From positions 1 through 55,576 of the forward strand of contig JADAKE010000007.1 in assembly GCA_015680865.1 (NCBI GenBank): DNA of 55,576 bases, given 5' to 3'. This document shows, one piece after another, positions 19,395 to 28,327 of this stretch (positions are counted from its first letter, which is position 1; every line of letters starts with the position of its first letter). Made by a program: the position numbers and the translations under genes. The notes under the pieces were generated by a model. It made no database searches. It worked only from the letters and a program-made list of their open reading frames with translations, and had not been told where the DNA came from. Source of the stretch: Enterococcus lacertideformus. Its GTDB lineage: Bacteria > Bacillota > Bacilli > Lactobacillales > Enterococcaceae.

Positions 19395-19865
19395 TTATAA
19401 TTTAGTACATAAATCTTCTTTCTTTGATGTAGGGACTTGTTGAATTGTCAATCGAATACCTAATTCTTTCAAAGCTTTAGAATCTGCCCTTTCTGCTTCA
19501 TCTAAAAAGACTGCATTACCGTATTGGATAGAGCCCTCTTTTTTCGTGATTCCTCCATAGTTGATTTCTGCCACTTTGGCGTAGCGCTGACAAAACGTTA
19601 AAGCATCTTTTGTATTACCAAAAATAACCAAAATATTATCTTTAAGGATCTCTACTTTAGGCATCTTTTTCAGCATTTCTTCCACACTAAAAATATTTAA
19701 TTGGATGCCATTAGGTTTTGAAAGATTCAATGACATTTTTTTAAACTCATCATTTGCTGCTTCATCATTTACCACGATTATCCGAGTAATATTCAATGCT
19801 TTACTCCATGAAAATACAACCTGACCGTGAAGCAAACGATGATCGATTCGAAATAATTTAATCAT
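19395..19865 (-). CDS. PTS mannose/sorbose-family EIIB
   Basis: A 156-residue cytoplasmic phosphocarrier. MIKLFRIDHRLLHGQV is the family signature, and His13 is the likely phosphorylated residue. It accepts phosphate from EIIA and gives it to the sugar passing through EIIC/EIID. Its start codon overlaps the EIIA stop by 4 nt (ATGA type), a sign of translational coupling. Confidence 0.93.
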   Translation of the reverse strand: MIKLFRIDHRLLHGQVVFSWSKALNITRIIVVNDEAANDEFKKMSLNLSKPNGIQLNIFSVEEMLKKMPKVEILKDNILVIFGNTKDALTFCQRYAKVAEINYGGITKKEGSIQYGNAVFLDEAERADSKALKELGIRLTIQQVPTSKKEDLCTKL

Positions 19866-20278
19866 AAGTCATCCTCCTTTATTTGATTTTCTTTGATAAT
19901 TTTGGAACAATTGATCAGTGCTGACTGGCTCTCAGTAATAAAACTATTGATTTGTTCTTCCGTTATTTTCTTTGACTGACTAGCTAATAGAAGAACTAAA
20001 GGTAAATTCATTCCCGATAATAAGTGAATTTCAGGGTACTTCTCCAGTAGCTGAATCATCTCTGTATTGACACTTCCTCCTAAGATATCGGTCAAAATAT
20101 AAATATCTTTATCCCTGTGCAGTTCAATCAATTGCTGAACTTGCTCTTTCATTGAACGTTCATCTTCACGAAAAGCACTAAATGCATAGAGGTTATCAAC
20201 TTCTCCAATAATCATTTGTAATGTATGTTTCATCCCTTGTGCCAATTTTCCATGGCTTGCTAAAATAAGCAAATTCAT
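19862..20278 (-). CDS. PTS mannose-family EIIA
   Basis: A 138-residue EIIA-Man domain beginning MNLLILASHGKLAQGM. His9 is the phosphorylation site. A DILGGSVNTEM segment marks the second conserved region. It is the first gene of the operon, about 20 bp downstream of the predicted sigma-54 start site. Confidence 0.93.
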   Translation of the reverse strand: MNLLILASHGKLAQGMKHTLQMIIGEVDNLYAFSAFREDERSMKEQVQQLIELHRDKDIYILTDILGGSVNTEMIQLLEKYPEIHLLSGMNLPLVLLLASQSKKITEEQINSFITESQSALINCSKIIKENQIKEDDL

Positions 20279-20310
20279 TTTTTCGCCTCATTATCGTCAT
20301 TTAATTAATA

Positions 20311-20326
20311 AGCAACTTCTGTGCCA
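20311..20326 (-). promoter_or_regulatory. Sigma-54 (-24/-12) promoter of the mannose-family PTS operon
   Basis: On the minus strand the sequence reads TGGCACAGAAGTTGCT. It matches TGGCACG-N4-TTGCW with the required spacing between the GG and GC elements and only one mismatch. It ends 33 bp before the EIIA start codon. Transcription would require RpoN and an AAA+ activator of the LevR class, exactly the kind of gene that lies broken at 13.9-16.3 kb. Confidence 0.9.
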
Positions 20327-20378
20327 AAGATTGTTGATTAAGCATAATACTTGACAAATAAAAAAACATATTTTTATA

Positions 20379-20440
20379 TCAACACTTTAGTAGAACCTTT
20401 GATACTCTGTTGGTTAAAAGTGTTGACTGTTGGCTAAAAG
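20379..20440 (-). promoter_or_regulatory. Candidate enhancer (UAS) for the sigma-54 activator
   Basis: About 55-115 bp upstream of the -24 element are an inverted repeat, TCAACACTTT (20379-20388) with AAAGTGTTGA (20417-20426), and two direct copies of CTGTTGGYTAAAAG starting 20 bp apart (20407 and 20427). Position and symmetry fit a binding site for a LevR-type enhancer-binding protein. This is inference from position; no binding consensus was available to compare. Confidence 0.5.
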
Positions 20441-20487
20441 AAAAAAGCCTTGACCACAGAAGTAAGAACTGTCGGTCAAGACTTTTT
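20441..20487 (-). terminator. Terminator after the AI-2E-family gene
   Basis: On the minus strand AAAAAGTCTTGACC pairs with GGTCAAGGCTTTTT around an 18-nt loop and runs into TCTTTT. It lies 33 bp beyond the stop of the 20520-21641 gene and insulates the sigma-54 operon from read-through. Confidence 0.8.
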
Positions 20488-20519
20488 CAAGAGCTAATAT
20501 CACTCAAAAGTAAGCTTTA

Positions 20520-21641
20520 CTATTTGTTGATTGGCGTTTTTTGTTCTGGCGTTTGTTCAAATTTCTTAAATAAATAAATTTTTCTAATATTCAGTACTAA
20601 AGTTTTGATTATGGCATAGACTGGGATACAAATCAACATACCCATGATCCCTGCTACACTACCGGCACCAATCAACACTAAAATAATCGTTAAAGGATGC
20701 ATATTCATTGTTTTTCCAAAAAATAAAGGTTTAATAACATTGCCATCCAATTGTTGGATAACAAGAATGGAAAGTGCCATATACAGTGCCTGAAATGGCG
20801 AAATAAAAAAACCGACGATTACTGCTGGCACGGCCCCAATAAAAGGACCCACATAAGGTATAATGTTAGTTACTCCACAACAAACTGCCAATAACAAACT
20901 ATAAGGTTGTTTGAAAATCGTCATAGCGATAAAACTCAGGATACCGATAATGACTGCATCAACGATCGTACTACTGATATAAGCTGAAAGTGTCTCATTT
21001 AATTCTTTTACCGTTTGCCTTACTTCCCTTCGAATGCCTTGTGGGAAAAATTTAGATAACGCATCAATAAATTTATGCCCATCTTTGAACATAAATAACA
21101 AAATAAACGGTACTGTAAACAGTAAGATAAAAAATTGCATCATAAAAGAAAAGATTCTTGAAACACTGCTCGTCAAACTCACTAGCATAATATTAAAAAG
21201 ATTACTTAAAGAAAGATTAGCAGTTGCTAATTGTTCCTCAATATTGAAATTTTTTATTTCCTCTCGTTGCGCTAACTCATTGATCCATTTGCTGGTCTTT
21301 TCAGCATAAAGAGGTAAGCTTCTAGATAATTGTACAGTTTGTTCAACCAACTGTGGGATGACATTCATTATTGCTAAAAACGCTAATACGAGTAAAACAG
21401 CTAATGGTAATATGTACCCATAAACTCTAGGTATTCGGCGTTTCTCCAAAAATACGACAATCGGATTAAACATATAATAAAAAAATCCCGCAACAAATAA
21501 TGGTAATAGGATAGCTGAGGTCATTTTTAAAACAGGACTAAAGACATTTGGCATTTGCAAAATGAAAAATACCCCGATGATTGTTAATACTAACTCTACT
21601 GTCCAAAATAATAATTTTGATTCTTTAAACTTTGAATACAT
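20520..21641 (-). CDS. AI-2E family transporter (YdiK/TqsA-like)
   Basis: A 373-residue integral membrane protein of the AI-2 exporter superfamily. An N-terminal helical pair (LLFWTVELVLTIIGVFFIL) is followed by a long soluble segment (residues about 95-150) and C-terminal helices with GVTNIIPYVGPFIGAVPAV and QQLDGNVIKPLFFGK, both diagnostic. Members have been linked to export of small molecules or Na+/H+ exchange, and the substrate here is unknown. Length is normal. It is a single gene with its own terminator. Confidence 0.88.
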   Translation of the reverse strand: MYSKFKESKLLFWTVELVLTIIGVFFILQMPNVFSPVLKMTSAILLPLFVAGFFYYMFNPIVVFLEKRRIPRVYGYILPLAVLLVLAFLAIMNVIPQLVEQTVQLSRSLPLYAEKTSKWINELAQREEIKNFNIEEQLATANLSLSNLFNIMLVSLTSSVSRIFSFMMQFFILLFTVPFILLFMFKDGHKFIDALSKFFPQGIRREVRQTVKELNETLSAYISSTIVDAVIIGILSFIAMTIFKQPYSLLLAVCCGVTNIIPYVGPFIGAVPAVIVGFFISPFQALYMALSILVIQQLDGNVIKPLFFGKTMNMHPLTIILVLIGAGSVAGIMGMLICIPVYAIIKTLVLNIRKIYLFKKFEQTPEQKTPINK

Positions 21642-21939
21642 ACATCTCCTCCAACTCTTGATACTTTCATTTTATCATTTTATCAAAAGGAAAGCGTTGT
21701 TTTATTAAAATTAAGCTTAAAATATTTACTACTTTATAGATAATTGAGAAATTATTTTCAATTATCTATAAAGATTGAGACAAACGAGGCTGAGACAGAA
21801 GTGTTCATTACTTTTACCCCATGCTCATTCATCCTAGATTCTCCTTTAGTCAAAAAAATTAAATCGTGAGTTCCTATTTCAAAATTATCTTGTTTATTGC
21901 TTGAATCAAACCATTTTTTTCATTCAAACTTCTTTCTTC
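21642..21939. repeat. Intergenic region with a GAGGCTGAGACAGAAG repeat
   Basis: From about 21785 to 21845 is a copy of the dispersed repeat: ACGAGGCTGAGACAGAAGTG, then ACTTTTACCCCATGCTCATTC. The second half resembles the copies at 24973-25007 and 36484-36518. Just before it, ATTATCTATAAAG and TAGATAATTGAG form a weak inverted repeat. No gene is seen. Confidence 0.55.
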
Positions 21940-22653
21940 TTATTGTGGAATACTTACTAGATGAAGTTTCATGATATTTTTATAAGCAGATAATTCTTCA
22001 ATAACTTCTGCATAAGTTATTCCTTTAGGTAAATTGATCGTATATATATTTTTATATACACGATAATCATCTACAAAATCCACATCAAAGTTTACGTCTT
22101 CAATGATTATCCCTCGTTGTTCAAAATATTCCGTCAGAAAATCTTTTGTCTCTTTTCGGTGGATAAATTTAATTTCTAATTTTTTCGTAGTTGGTACATG
22201 AATGATTTGCTTGACAACAGTCAGTGCGATCACAATCCCAACAAAGCTAATGATAGCAATCCAATAAAAACCCATTCCAATCGCGATCCCTAATCCAGCA
22301 ATCGCCCATAGATAAGCAGCAGTAGTAAGACCTGTGACTGATTGTTTGGTGACAATAATCGTACCTGCCCCTAAAAAACCAACACCGCTAACGACTTGCG
22401 CAATCAAGCGTGCTTCATCTGAACGAATCGTACCAACTAATTGTGGATATTCTAATGCCTCTCTTAGCGCCTTACTTGCGATCTCAACTTGAATCAATGC
22501 AATAATACATGCCCCCATACAAACCAAAATGTGGGTACGCATGCCTGCTGGACGGTTTTTATACTGTCGTTCAAAGCCAATCGCCCCACCAAAGATCAGA
22601 GCAATACCTAATCTCAACATAATTTCTGGAACTGATAATACCATATCATCCAC
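21940..22653 (-). CDS. MgtC/SapB family membrane protein
   Basis: The N-terminal half has the MgtC signature GGAIGFERQYKNRPAGMRTH and several helices (AQVVSGVGFLGAGTIIV, TTAAYLWAIAGLGIAIG). The C-terminal 75 residues form a soluble ACT-like domain. MgtC proteins are tied to magnesium limitation, F-ATPase control and survival in host cells, though the activity of this member is unknown. I keep the GTG start at 22653 because GGAGGGG lies 6 nt before it; the ATG at 22644 would be 15 nt away. Confidence 0.88.
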   Translation of the reverse strand: MDDMVLSVPEIMLRLGIALIFGGAIGFERQYKNRPAGMRTHILVCMGACIIALIQVEIASKALREALEYPQLVGTIRSDEARLIAQVVSGVGFLGAGTIIVTKQSVTGLTTAAYLWAIAGLGIAIGMGFYWIAIISFVGIVIALTVVKQIIHVPTTKKLEIKFIHRKETKDFLTEYFEQRGIIIEDVNFDVDFVDDYRVYKNIYTINLPKGITYAEVIEELSAYKNIMKLHLVSIPQ

Positions 22654-22765
22654 TTAAATCCCCTCCAAACCAATATAGCATGTTTAGTTAAAGCAAACAA
22701 AATAAATACACATTTTTTCCTCTACACATGAATTCATTGATTATAACTTTTATTTATCTCATAAA

Positions 22766-22800
22766 AAAAAGAGTTAGCCTACTCAGCCAAACTCTTAAAC
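22766..22800 (-). terminator. Probable terminator of nagB
   Basis: On the minus strand AAGAGTT and AACTCTT flank a 14-nt loop and are followed by eight T residues. The stem is only 7 bp, but the position 15-50 bp after the nagB stop and the long T run support it. Confidence 0.6.
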
Positions 22801-22814
22801 GATTATTTATTTTT

Positions 22815-23516
22815 TTATAATTTACTTGCAGCAGCATCATCAATAATAACAACAACGTTTGCATGATTTTGTAAAGCACTTGCTGGCATTTCTGGTGTGA
22901 TTGGTCCTTCAATCATACCTTTGATTGCATCTGCTTTGTTTTCACCATATGCAAGTAACACAATTTCTTTTCCTTTCAAAATCGAACCAATACCCATTGA
23001 AACAGCTTTTGTAGGTACATCTTCTGCTTTTTCAAAAAAGCGCGTATTCGCATTGATCGTAGATTCTGTTAAGTCTACCACAGATGTCGTCCCATCAAAT
23101 GGTGCGCCAGGTTCATTAAATCCGATATGCCCATTTTGTCCGATACCTAAGATTTGGATATCGATTGGATGTTTGTCAATAATTTCGTCATATTCTTTAC
23201 AAGCAGCTTCAAGATCCTCTGCTTTTCCATTTGGTACATATGTTTCTTTAAAAGGTTTTTTATCAAATAATTGGCTATTCATAAAATGTCGGTAGCTTTG
23301 TTCATCTGAGCCACCTAGCCCAACATACTCATCTAAGTTTACAGAAGTCATGTCACTGAAATCCAGATCGCTTGAAGTCATTTCTTTATACAAAGTAATT
23401 GGCGTACTTCCTGTTGCAAGACCTAACACCTTCGCCCCATTTTCCATACCTTTTTTGATAATCTCAAAAGCTTTTTTTCCGCCCTCTTCAGCGTTGTTCA
23501 CACGAATGATTTCCAT
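22815..23516 (-). CDS. nagB: Glucosamine-6-phosphate deaminase
   Basis: Converts glucosamine-6-phosphate to fructose-6-phosphate and ammonia, feeding amino sugars into glycolysis. The 233 residues match Gram-positive NagB. Visible are [10 protein letters not shown] (phosphate binding), [10 protein letters not shown] and [14 protein letters not shown], with the catalytic Asp/His region. I start it at the ATG at 23516 (AAAGGAG, 8-nt spacing), 11 codons inside the longest frame. It stands alone with its own terminator. Confidence 0.95.
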   Translation of the reverse strand: MEIIRVNNAEEGGKKAFEIIKKGMENGAKVLGLATGSTPITLYKEMTSSDLDFSDMTSVNLDEYVGLGGSDEQSYRHFMNSQLFDKKPFKETYVPNGKAEDLEAACKEYDEIIDKHPIDIQILGIGQNGHIGFNEPGAPFDGTTSVVDLTESTINANTRFFEKAEDVPTKAVSMGIGSILKGKEIVLLAYGENKADAIKGMIEGPITPEMPASALQNHANVVVIIDDAAASKL

Positions 23517-23918
23517 AACGACTACTCCTTTATTTTTGGTATAGCCCAATTATAGCATGCTTTTTTTCTTTTTACAATATTAGTATAGACCAAAATATTT
23601 TTATTTCTCTTCTCTTGAAAATGTAGTCATCGCCATGTTAGGTTTCATAAGATAAATAGCTCATAAAACATGATCGGTGCTGATTCATTTTTTCGTCGCT
23701 TGATCACAAATCATTTAAGGATAAGTGCCATACAAAAATCCCCATACCTAACTCTTTTATTTAGAAACAGCAGACTTATTTCAAAAGCTAGAAGATTAAG
23801 AAGTTTACTCTGGTCTAGGTGATATATGTTACTAAGCAGAAAAAGACCTTGATTCCATTTATTCCCTGCTGATCCACTCTTACTATGCAGTTGTTCACGT
23901 TTTAGAAAGGAATTGAAT
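23517..23918. other. Intergenic region between nagB and the ABC-F pseudogene
   Basis: This holds the nagB promoter region and about 300 bp with scattered stops in every frame. I recognise no gene. Some stretches look like decayed coding sequence (for example LFYLETADLFQKLED on the plus strand, 23750-23795), but I cannot assign a family. Confidence 0.35.
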
Positions 23919-24973
23919 ATGAGTCTCTTAACATTAACAAACATCACACAAAAATTTGGTTATAAAATTTTATATGAAAATGTGCAACTACAAGACAACA
24001 GAGGTAAACATCTAGGATTGATCGGACAAAATGGTGCTGGTAAAAGTACATTGATCAAGATCATGACTGGAGAAATGTTACCAGATGAGGGGCAAGTCCA
24101 TTGGCAAAAAAATATTCGCCAAAGTTATTTGGATCAATACGTAGAAGTAGATGAAATGTTAACCATCGAAGAATTTTTAAAAACGGCTTACCTAAGTGAG
24201 TTTGAAAAAGAACAAACGATCAGTCAATTATATCAAGAATATAGTGAAACATTTGATGATTCTTTATTAGAAAAAGCAGGAAAACTACAAACAGAACTTG
24301 ATCAAGGAATCTTTTATCAAATTGATACATTAGTCGCTGAAATAAGTAGCGGATTAGGTATTGATGTTTTAGGATTGAAGACTACTTTAAAAAAATCTAA
24401 GTAGCGGACAACGCTCGAAAGTGATCTTGGCAAAATTACTTCTAGAAAATCCAGATGTTCTAATTTTGGATGAACCAATCAATCATTTGGATGGTCAGCA
24501 TATTCCAATGGCTAACTCAGTTTTTACAATCATTCAATGGTGCCTGTATCGTCATCTCCCATAATCAGGAATTTTTAGACCATATCACTACCCATACTGC
24601 AGACATCGAGCTTGGAAAACTTACTAAATATACTGGTCATTTAAAACAAGCATTGAAACAAAACCGTGAGAGCTACTTACGTCAATACCATGCGCAACAA
24701 AAACAAATCGAAAAAACAGAAAACTATATCCGTAAATATAAAGCTGGTTCGCGTTCAACGATGACAAAAAGTCGACAAAAACAATTAGATAAGATCGAAC
24801 GCCTAACACCTCCTTCTTCTACAGCAAAAGCAGTATTTGACTTTCCTTTTTCACCGATCGTGACTACACTTGCTTTAGAAACTACTGATTTTAATCATCG
24901 GCTATGATCGTCCTTTACTATCTATCATCAATCTGTCAATACAATTTGGTGAAGCTGTTGCGGTTCGTGGATT
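23919..24973 (+). pseudogene. ABC-F family ATPase, frameshifted and truncated after the first half
   Basis: Residues of the first nucleotide-binding domain are clear: Walker A GQNGAGKST, then [12 protein letters not shown] (ABC signature) and [10 protein letters not shown] (Walker B), followed by the charged linker (RKYKAGSRSTMTKSRQKQLD). The frame shifts twice, at an A run near 24392 and near 24508 (one extra C). The second domain has only begun (RPLLSIINLSIQFGEAVAV) when the homology stops at about 24973, where a dispersed repeat starts. ABC-F proteins act on the ribosome, some giving antibiotic resistance; intact ones have about 500-550 residues. This copy is dead. The start ATG at 23919 has AGAAAGG before it. 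Confidence 0.85.
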
Positions 24974-25007
24974 CAAAGGAATCTTTTCTTTTGTCCCATA
25001 CTCATTA
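24973..25007 (+). repeat. Dispersed repeat AAAGGAATC...TTTTGTCCCAT
   Basis: TCAAAGGAATCTTTTCTTTT then GTCCCATACTCATT. It is closely similar to 36484-36518 and to the second half of the copy near 21815. It marks the exact point where the ABC-F gene is lost and lies between two pseudogenes, so it is either a recombination scar or a terminator that was retained. Confidence 0.6.
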
Positions 25008-25010
25008 ATC

Positions 25011-26199
25011 TTATTTCCTTTTTTCTCGAAATACAACTAGTTGGAAGAAAAAGGCACACAATTGAAAAAACAACCCAGACATCGTTACACCAGACCAACC
25101 GCCGTATTGCCACATCATTGTTCCGACCAATGAACCTGTTGCTCCACCGATAAAATACATAAACATGAAAATCGTATTATTTCGATTACTTGTTTCCTCT
25201 CCTAGTCCTTGCACTCTTGTTTGATTAGCTACTTGTCCAAATTGATTTCCTATATCTAATAAAATAATTGCTATCAATAATACTGCTAAATATTTACCAG
25301 CTAGTAATAAAATAAGGAAACTGATCGTTTGCATGATCAATCCCATAAAAGACGATTTTACGCTCGGAATAAGAATCAGCTAAACGACCGACAATGGGTG
25401 CCGCAATTGCTCCTGACAATCCAAAAATCGCTAGAATACCCGCTTAAAACGTACCCCAACGATAGGCCGGACTACTAATGTAAAAAATCAGTGTTGACCA
25501 GAAAATCGAAAAAGTACCAAACATAAAAAAGCCACTTATTGCTGCTTCACGCAATAAACGTTGTGTCCTCACTAAGTGCGGTAAACTTTTTAGTGAATCT
25601 ATATAAGAAACTGTTGTAGTAATACTTTGTTGTGTCCGTGGCATTTTCCAATACAATAAAGCCGTTAAAATAGCCACTAAGCATAATGCAAATAAATAGA
25701 CGATACGCCATGAAAAAATACTTGCGATGATCCCAGAAACAGTCCTAGAAAGCAAGATCCCTACTAAAAGACCACTAAGAAGTGTTACCATTACTTGTCC
25801 TCTTGCTTTAGGGCCTGCCAAAACAGCCCCATATGGAATAATGATTTGTGGCACGATCGATAATAGTCCGATCAAAAATGAAGCTATTGCAAATAACGTA
25901 AACGTTGGTGCAAAAAAAGCAGCTAATAAAGAAACCGCTGATAATGCAGCCATACGGATAATCAATTTTGGTCGATCAACGACATATCCTAACGGTACTA
26001 AAAAAAGTAATCCAAGCGCATAGCCAAGCTGAGTCAACATAGTTAAAATACCGATAGCGCTTGTGCTGACCGATAAACTTGTCGCAACTTTTGTGCCAAT
26101 TGGTTGGATATAATACATATTGGCTACCACAACTCCACAAGTAATTGACAAAAGTAAAATCAGTGAATGTGTTAATATATTTTTTCCCTTTTTTTCCAT
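25011..26199 (-). pseudogene. MFS transporter with nonsense codon and frameshift
   Basis: The N-terminal 251 residues (six to eight helices, VANMYYIQPIG, GYALGLLFLVPLGYVVDRPK, the latter a motif A-like loop) belong to the YgaY/arabinose-efflux-like major facilitator group. The frame meets a TAA at 25444-25446 (YRWGTF-stop-AGILAIFGLSG), continues in the same frame through GAIAAPIVGRLADSYSERK, then shifts near 25345 before MGLIMQTISFL and runs to the C-terminus (VVFREKRK). Joined, the length is about 395 residues, normal for the family. The substrate is unknown. Confidence 0.85.
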
Positions 26200-26353
26200 T
26201 TAAGTCCCCCATTTCCTTTATTAGTTTACAACTTCTCAGAAGGAATGGAAACAGGAAAGATTAGGGTTCTATTAATTTTTTGACAAGTTTTCAAGCATAA
26301 AAAATAAAAATATCTAACTTTAGAACATTTCTCCTTTAACAAATGCAGATAGA

Positions 26354-27031
26354 TTACTCTAAATGATGTTTTCTACGATCTTTAAAGATGATTACCATTA
26401 AAAATGTCAAGATAAATACACTTGCAACTAACAAGAATGCTGTCTTGGCGTAGCCATGAAATAAAGCTTCCCCTCCACACGCATATAATAAAGAAGATGG
26501 TATCACACCAAGTATAATCGAACCAATTATTTCACGTAATTTGAAATTCAAAGTAGTCGCTGCAAAATTGATGACCGAAGATGGAATTACTGGAACCATA
26601 TAGCCGACCATGATTCCAATCTTTGGATGCTTCATATGACGAATCGCTTTTACCCAACGATTAGCTTTTTTAGAATGGTCAAAAAGCTTCAAATGCTGCA
26701 TCAGAAAAATAGACAGCAGATTGCCCCACGTATTTCCAAAAACGTTAATCACCGTACCTAACAAAGGACCATAACTCAATCCCACAAGCACCCCTACCAT
26801 TGAAGTAGGTACACCAGGAACCGCACACATGACTCCAATAAGCAAAATTAAAATCATTGCGGAAGTAAAGCCATGGGAACGAATGTTAGTCATCAACAGT
26901 TGATGACTTGCTCTAGGGTTCAAGAATAGTTGGATATCTGTCTGGTATGCTAAATATAAATGATATCCGATAAAAAGAATCAGTATGATCCCAAGAATAA
27001 TCAGTAAAATACGCATTTTTTTAGTTTTCAT
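26354..27031 (-). CDS. TVP38/TMEM64 (DedA-like) membrane protein
   Basis: A 225-residue polytopic protein with the VTT/SNARE-associated domain: VPGVPTSMVGVLVGLSYGPL, INVFGNTWGNLLSIFLM and MVGYMVPVIPSSVINFAA. Members are thought to work as lipid scramblases or transporters. I use the ATG at 27031, five nt after AGGTG, instead of an upstream TTG. It follows the rplL terminator and is likely transcribed separately. Confidence 0.85.
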   Translation of the reverse strand: MKTKKMRILLIILGIILILFIGYHLYLAYQTDIQLFLNPRASHQLLMTNIRSHGFTSAMILILLIGVMCAVPGVPTSMVGVLVGLSYGPLLGTVINVFGNTWGNLLSIFLMQHLKLFDHSKKANRWVKAIRHMKHPKIGIMVGYMVPVIPSSVINFAATTLNFKLREIIGSIILGVIPSSLLYACGGEALFHGYAKTAFLLVASVFILTFLMVIIFKDRRKHHLE

Positions 27032-27079
27032 TTTTTCACCTGCCAAAAAATAGTCAAATATGTATTTAGTGTATCACAA

Positions 27080-27117
27080 AAATACCGTAATCCTGTTTAA
27101 TCAGGATTACGGTATTT
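27080..27117 (-). terminator. Terminator of the rplJ-rplL operon
   Basis: AAATACCGTAATCCTG (27080-27095) pairs perfectly with 27102-27117 around TTTAAT. It lies 17 bp beyond the rplL stop codon. Confidence 0.85.
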
Positions 27118-27133
27118 GGATGAATAAATAAAA

Positions 27134-27502
27134 TTATTTAACAGTCACAGATGCGCCAACTTCTTCAAGTTTAGCTTTTAATTCTTCAGCTTCTTCTTTA
27201 GATACGCCTTCTTTAACTGGTGCAGGAGCGCCGTCAACTACAGCTTTAGCTTCTTTCAAGCCTAAGCCAGTTGCTTCACGAACTGCTTTGATAACTTTAA
27301 CTTTTTGGTCGCCAGCTGCAGTCAATTCTACAGTGAATTCTGTTTGTTCTTCAGCAGCATCAGCGCAACCAGCAGCAACTGCAGCTACAGGAGCAGCAGC
27401 TGATACGCCAAATTCTTCTTCAATAGCTTTAACTAGGTCGTTAAGTTCTAGGATAGTTGCTTCTTTTAACTCAGCAACGATGTTTTCAATGTTCAATGCC
27501 AT
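27134..27502 (-). CDS. rplL: Ribosomal protein L7/L12
   Basis: A 122-residue stalk protein that binds elongation factors. An N-terminal dimerisation helix ([20 protein letters not shown]) is followed by an Ala-rich hinge and the conserved C-terminal domain ([18 protein letters not shown]). The hinge contains a cysteine ([11 protein letters not shown], about residue 45), unusual because L7/L12 normally lacks Cys; Gly is expected. CGGAGG precedes the start. It is transcribed with rplJ behind the L10 leader. Confidence 0.97.
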   Translation of the reverse strand: MALNIENIVAELKEATILELNDLVKAIEEEFGVSAAAPVAAVAAGCADAAEEQTEFTVELTAAGDQKVKVIKAVREATGLGLKEAKAVVDGAPAPVKEGVSKEEAEELKAKLEEVGASVTVK

Positions 27503-27554
27503 TATATTTTCCTCCGTTTTAGATAGTAATATTTTTATTTACACTATGCGGCTA

Positions 27555-28058
27555 TTAAGCTGCATCTCCATCTTCTTTGTCTGCCACTGCTTTGACAGCG
27601 TAAGCCACGTTTCTGACTGGCGCTTGTAGTACAGATAGCAACATAGATAGAAGACCTTCGCGGTTTGGCAATTTTGCCAATGCTGTGATTTCTTCCAATG
27701 AAGATACTTTACCTTCGATGATACCGCCTTTGATTTCTAATGCTTTTGCTTCTTTAGTAAATTCGTCCATGATCTTCGCTGGTGCAACTACGTCTTCGTT
27801 ACTAAATGCAACGGCTGTAGGGCCAGTGAATACTTCGTCTAAGCCTTCTAATCCAGCTTTTTTAGCAGCACGAGAAAGAATTGAGTTTTTGATAACTTTC
27901 ATTTCTACGTTTGCTTCACGAAGTTGTTTACGTAAACGAGTCACTTCATCAACAGTCAAACCACGGTAATCAACAATGACTACAGAAGCTGCCGCTGTAA
28001 ATTTTTCACTTACTTCATCAACGATTGCTGCTTTTTTTGCGATAATTGCTTCACTCAT
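27555..28058 (-). CDS. rplJ: Ribosomal protein L10
   Basis: The 167-residue base of the L7/L12 stalk, with [20 protein letters not shown] near the N-terminus and the helical C-terminal L12-binding region ([11 protein letters not shown]). AGGAGG lies before the ATG. The protein also represses its own mRNA by binding the leader upstream. Confidence 0.97.
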   Translation of the reverse strand: MSEAIIAKKAAIVDEVSEKFTAAASVVIVDYRGLTVDEVTRLRKQLREANVEMKVIKNSILSRAAKKAGLEGLDEVFTGPTAVAFSNEDVVAPAKIMDEFTKEAKALEIKGGIIEGKVSSLEEITALAKLPNREGLLSMLLSVLQAPVRNVAYAVKAVADKEDGDAA

Positions 28059-28089
28059 TTTTGAGTTTCACCTCCTGAATTTTGATGGA

Positions 28090-28245
28090 AGAGTTTTTCA
28101 TATATTCACTTTATTTTTAGTGATTCACAACAAAAAACTCTATGCCACCGTAGACATAGAGGGACTATTGAATGGATTCAATAAACGTCCTCGGTAGGAA
28201 ATTAAGGTAGATACCACCTACTGTCTTCGGTACAAGTTAATTATT
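28090..28245 (-). promoter_or_regulatory. L10 (rplJL) leader RNA with internal attenuator
   Basis: The minus-strand RNA has the features of the Firmicutes L10 leader: CCGAAGACAGUAGGUGGUA, then CCUACCGAGGACG, and a final hairpin CUCUAUG...CAUAGAG (28138-28161) followed by UUUUUUG. Binding of the L10(L12)4 complex to the kink-turn region is expected to favour that terminator, giving autoregulation. The family is assigned from these motifs; the exact ends are approximate. Confidence 0.8.
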
Positions 28246-28250
28246 AACCT

Positions 28251-28281
28251 CAGCTAGCTTAGCATGCTAAACTAGCTGAGT
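28251..28281 (-). terminator. Terminator/processing hairpin between rplA and rplJ
   Basis: CTCAGCTAGTTTAGCATGCT is the first half of a nearly perfect palindrome (minus strand, ending CTAGCTGAG). It lies 47 bp beyond rplA, and the tail is not U-rich, so partial termination or RNA processing is more likely than full termination. Confidence 0.6.
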
Positions 28282-28327
28282 CAAGAATTATTTTTTCAGT
28301 TGGATCAGTCAACGTTCTAATTAAGAA

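Noticed and set aside
23711..23947. Minus-strand ORF in front of the ABC-F gene
   Set aside because: It overlaps the ABC-F start region antisense and has no ribosome binding site or protein-like composition.
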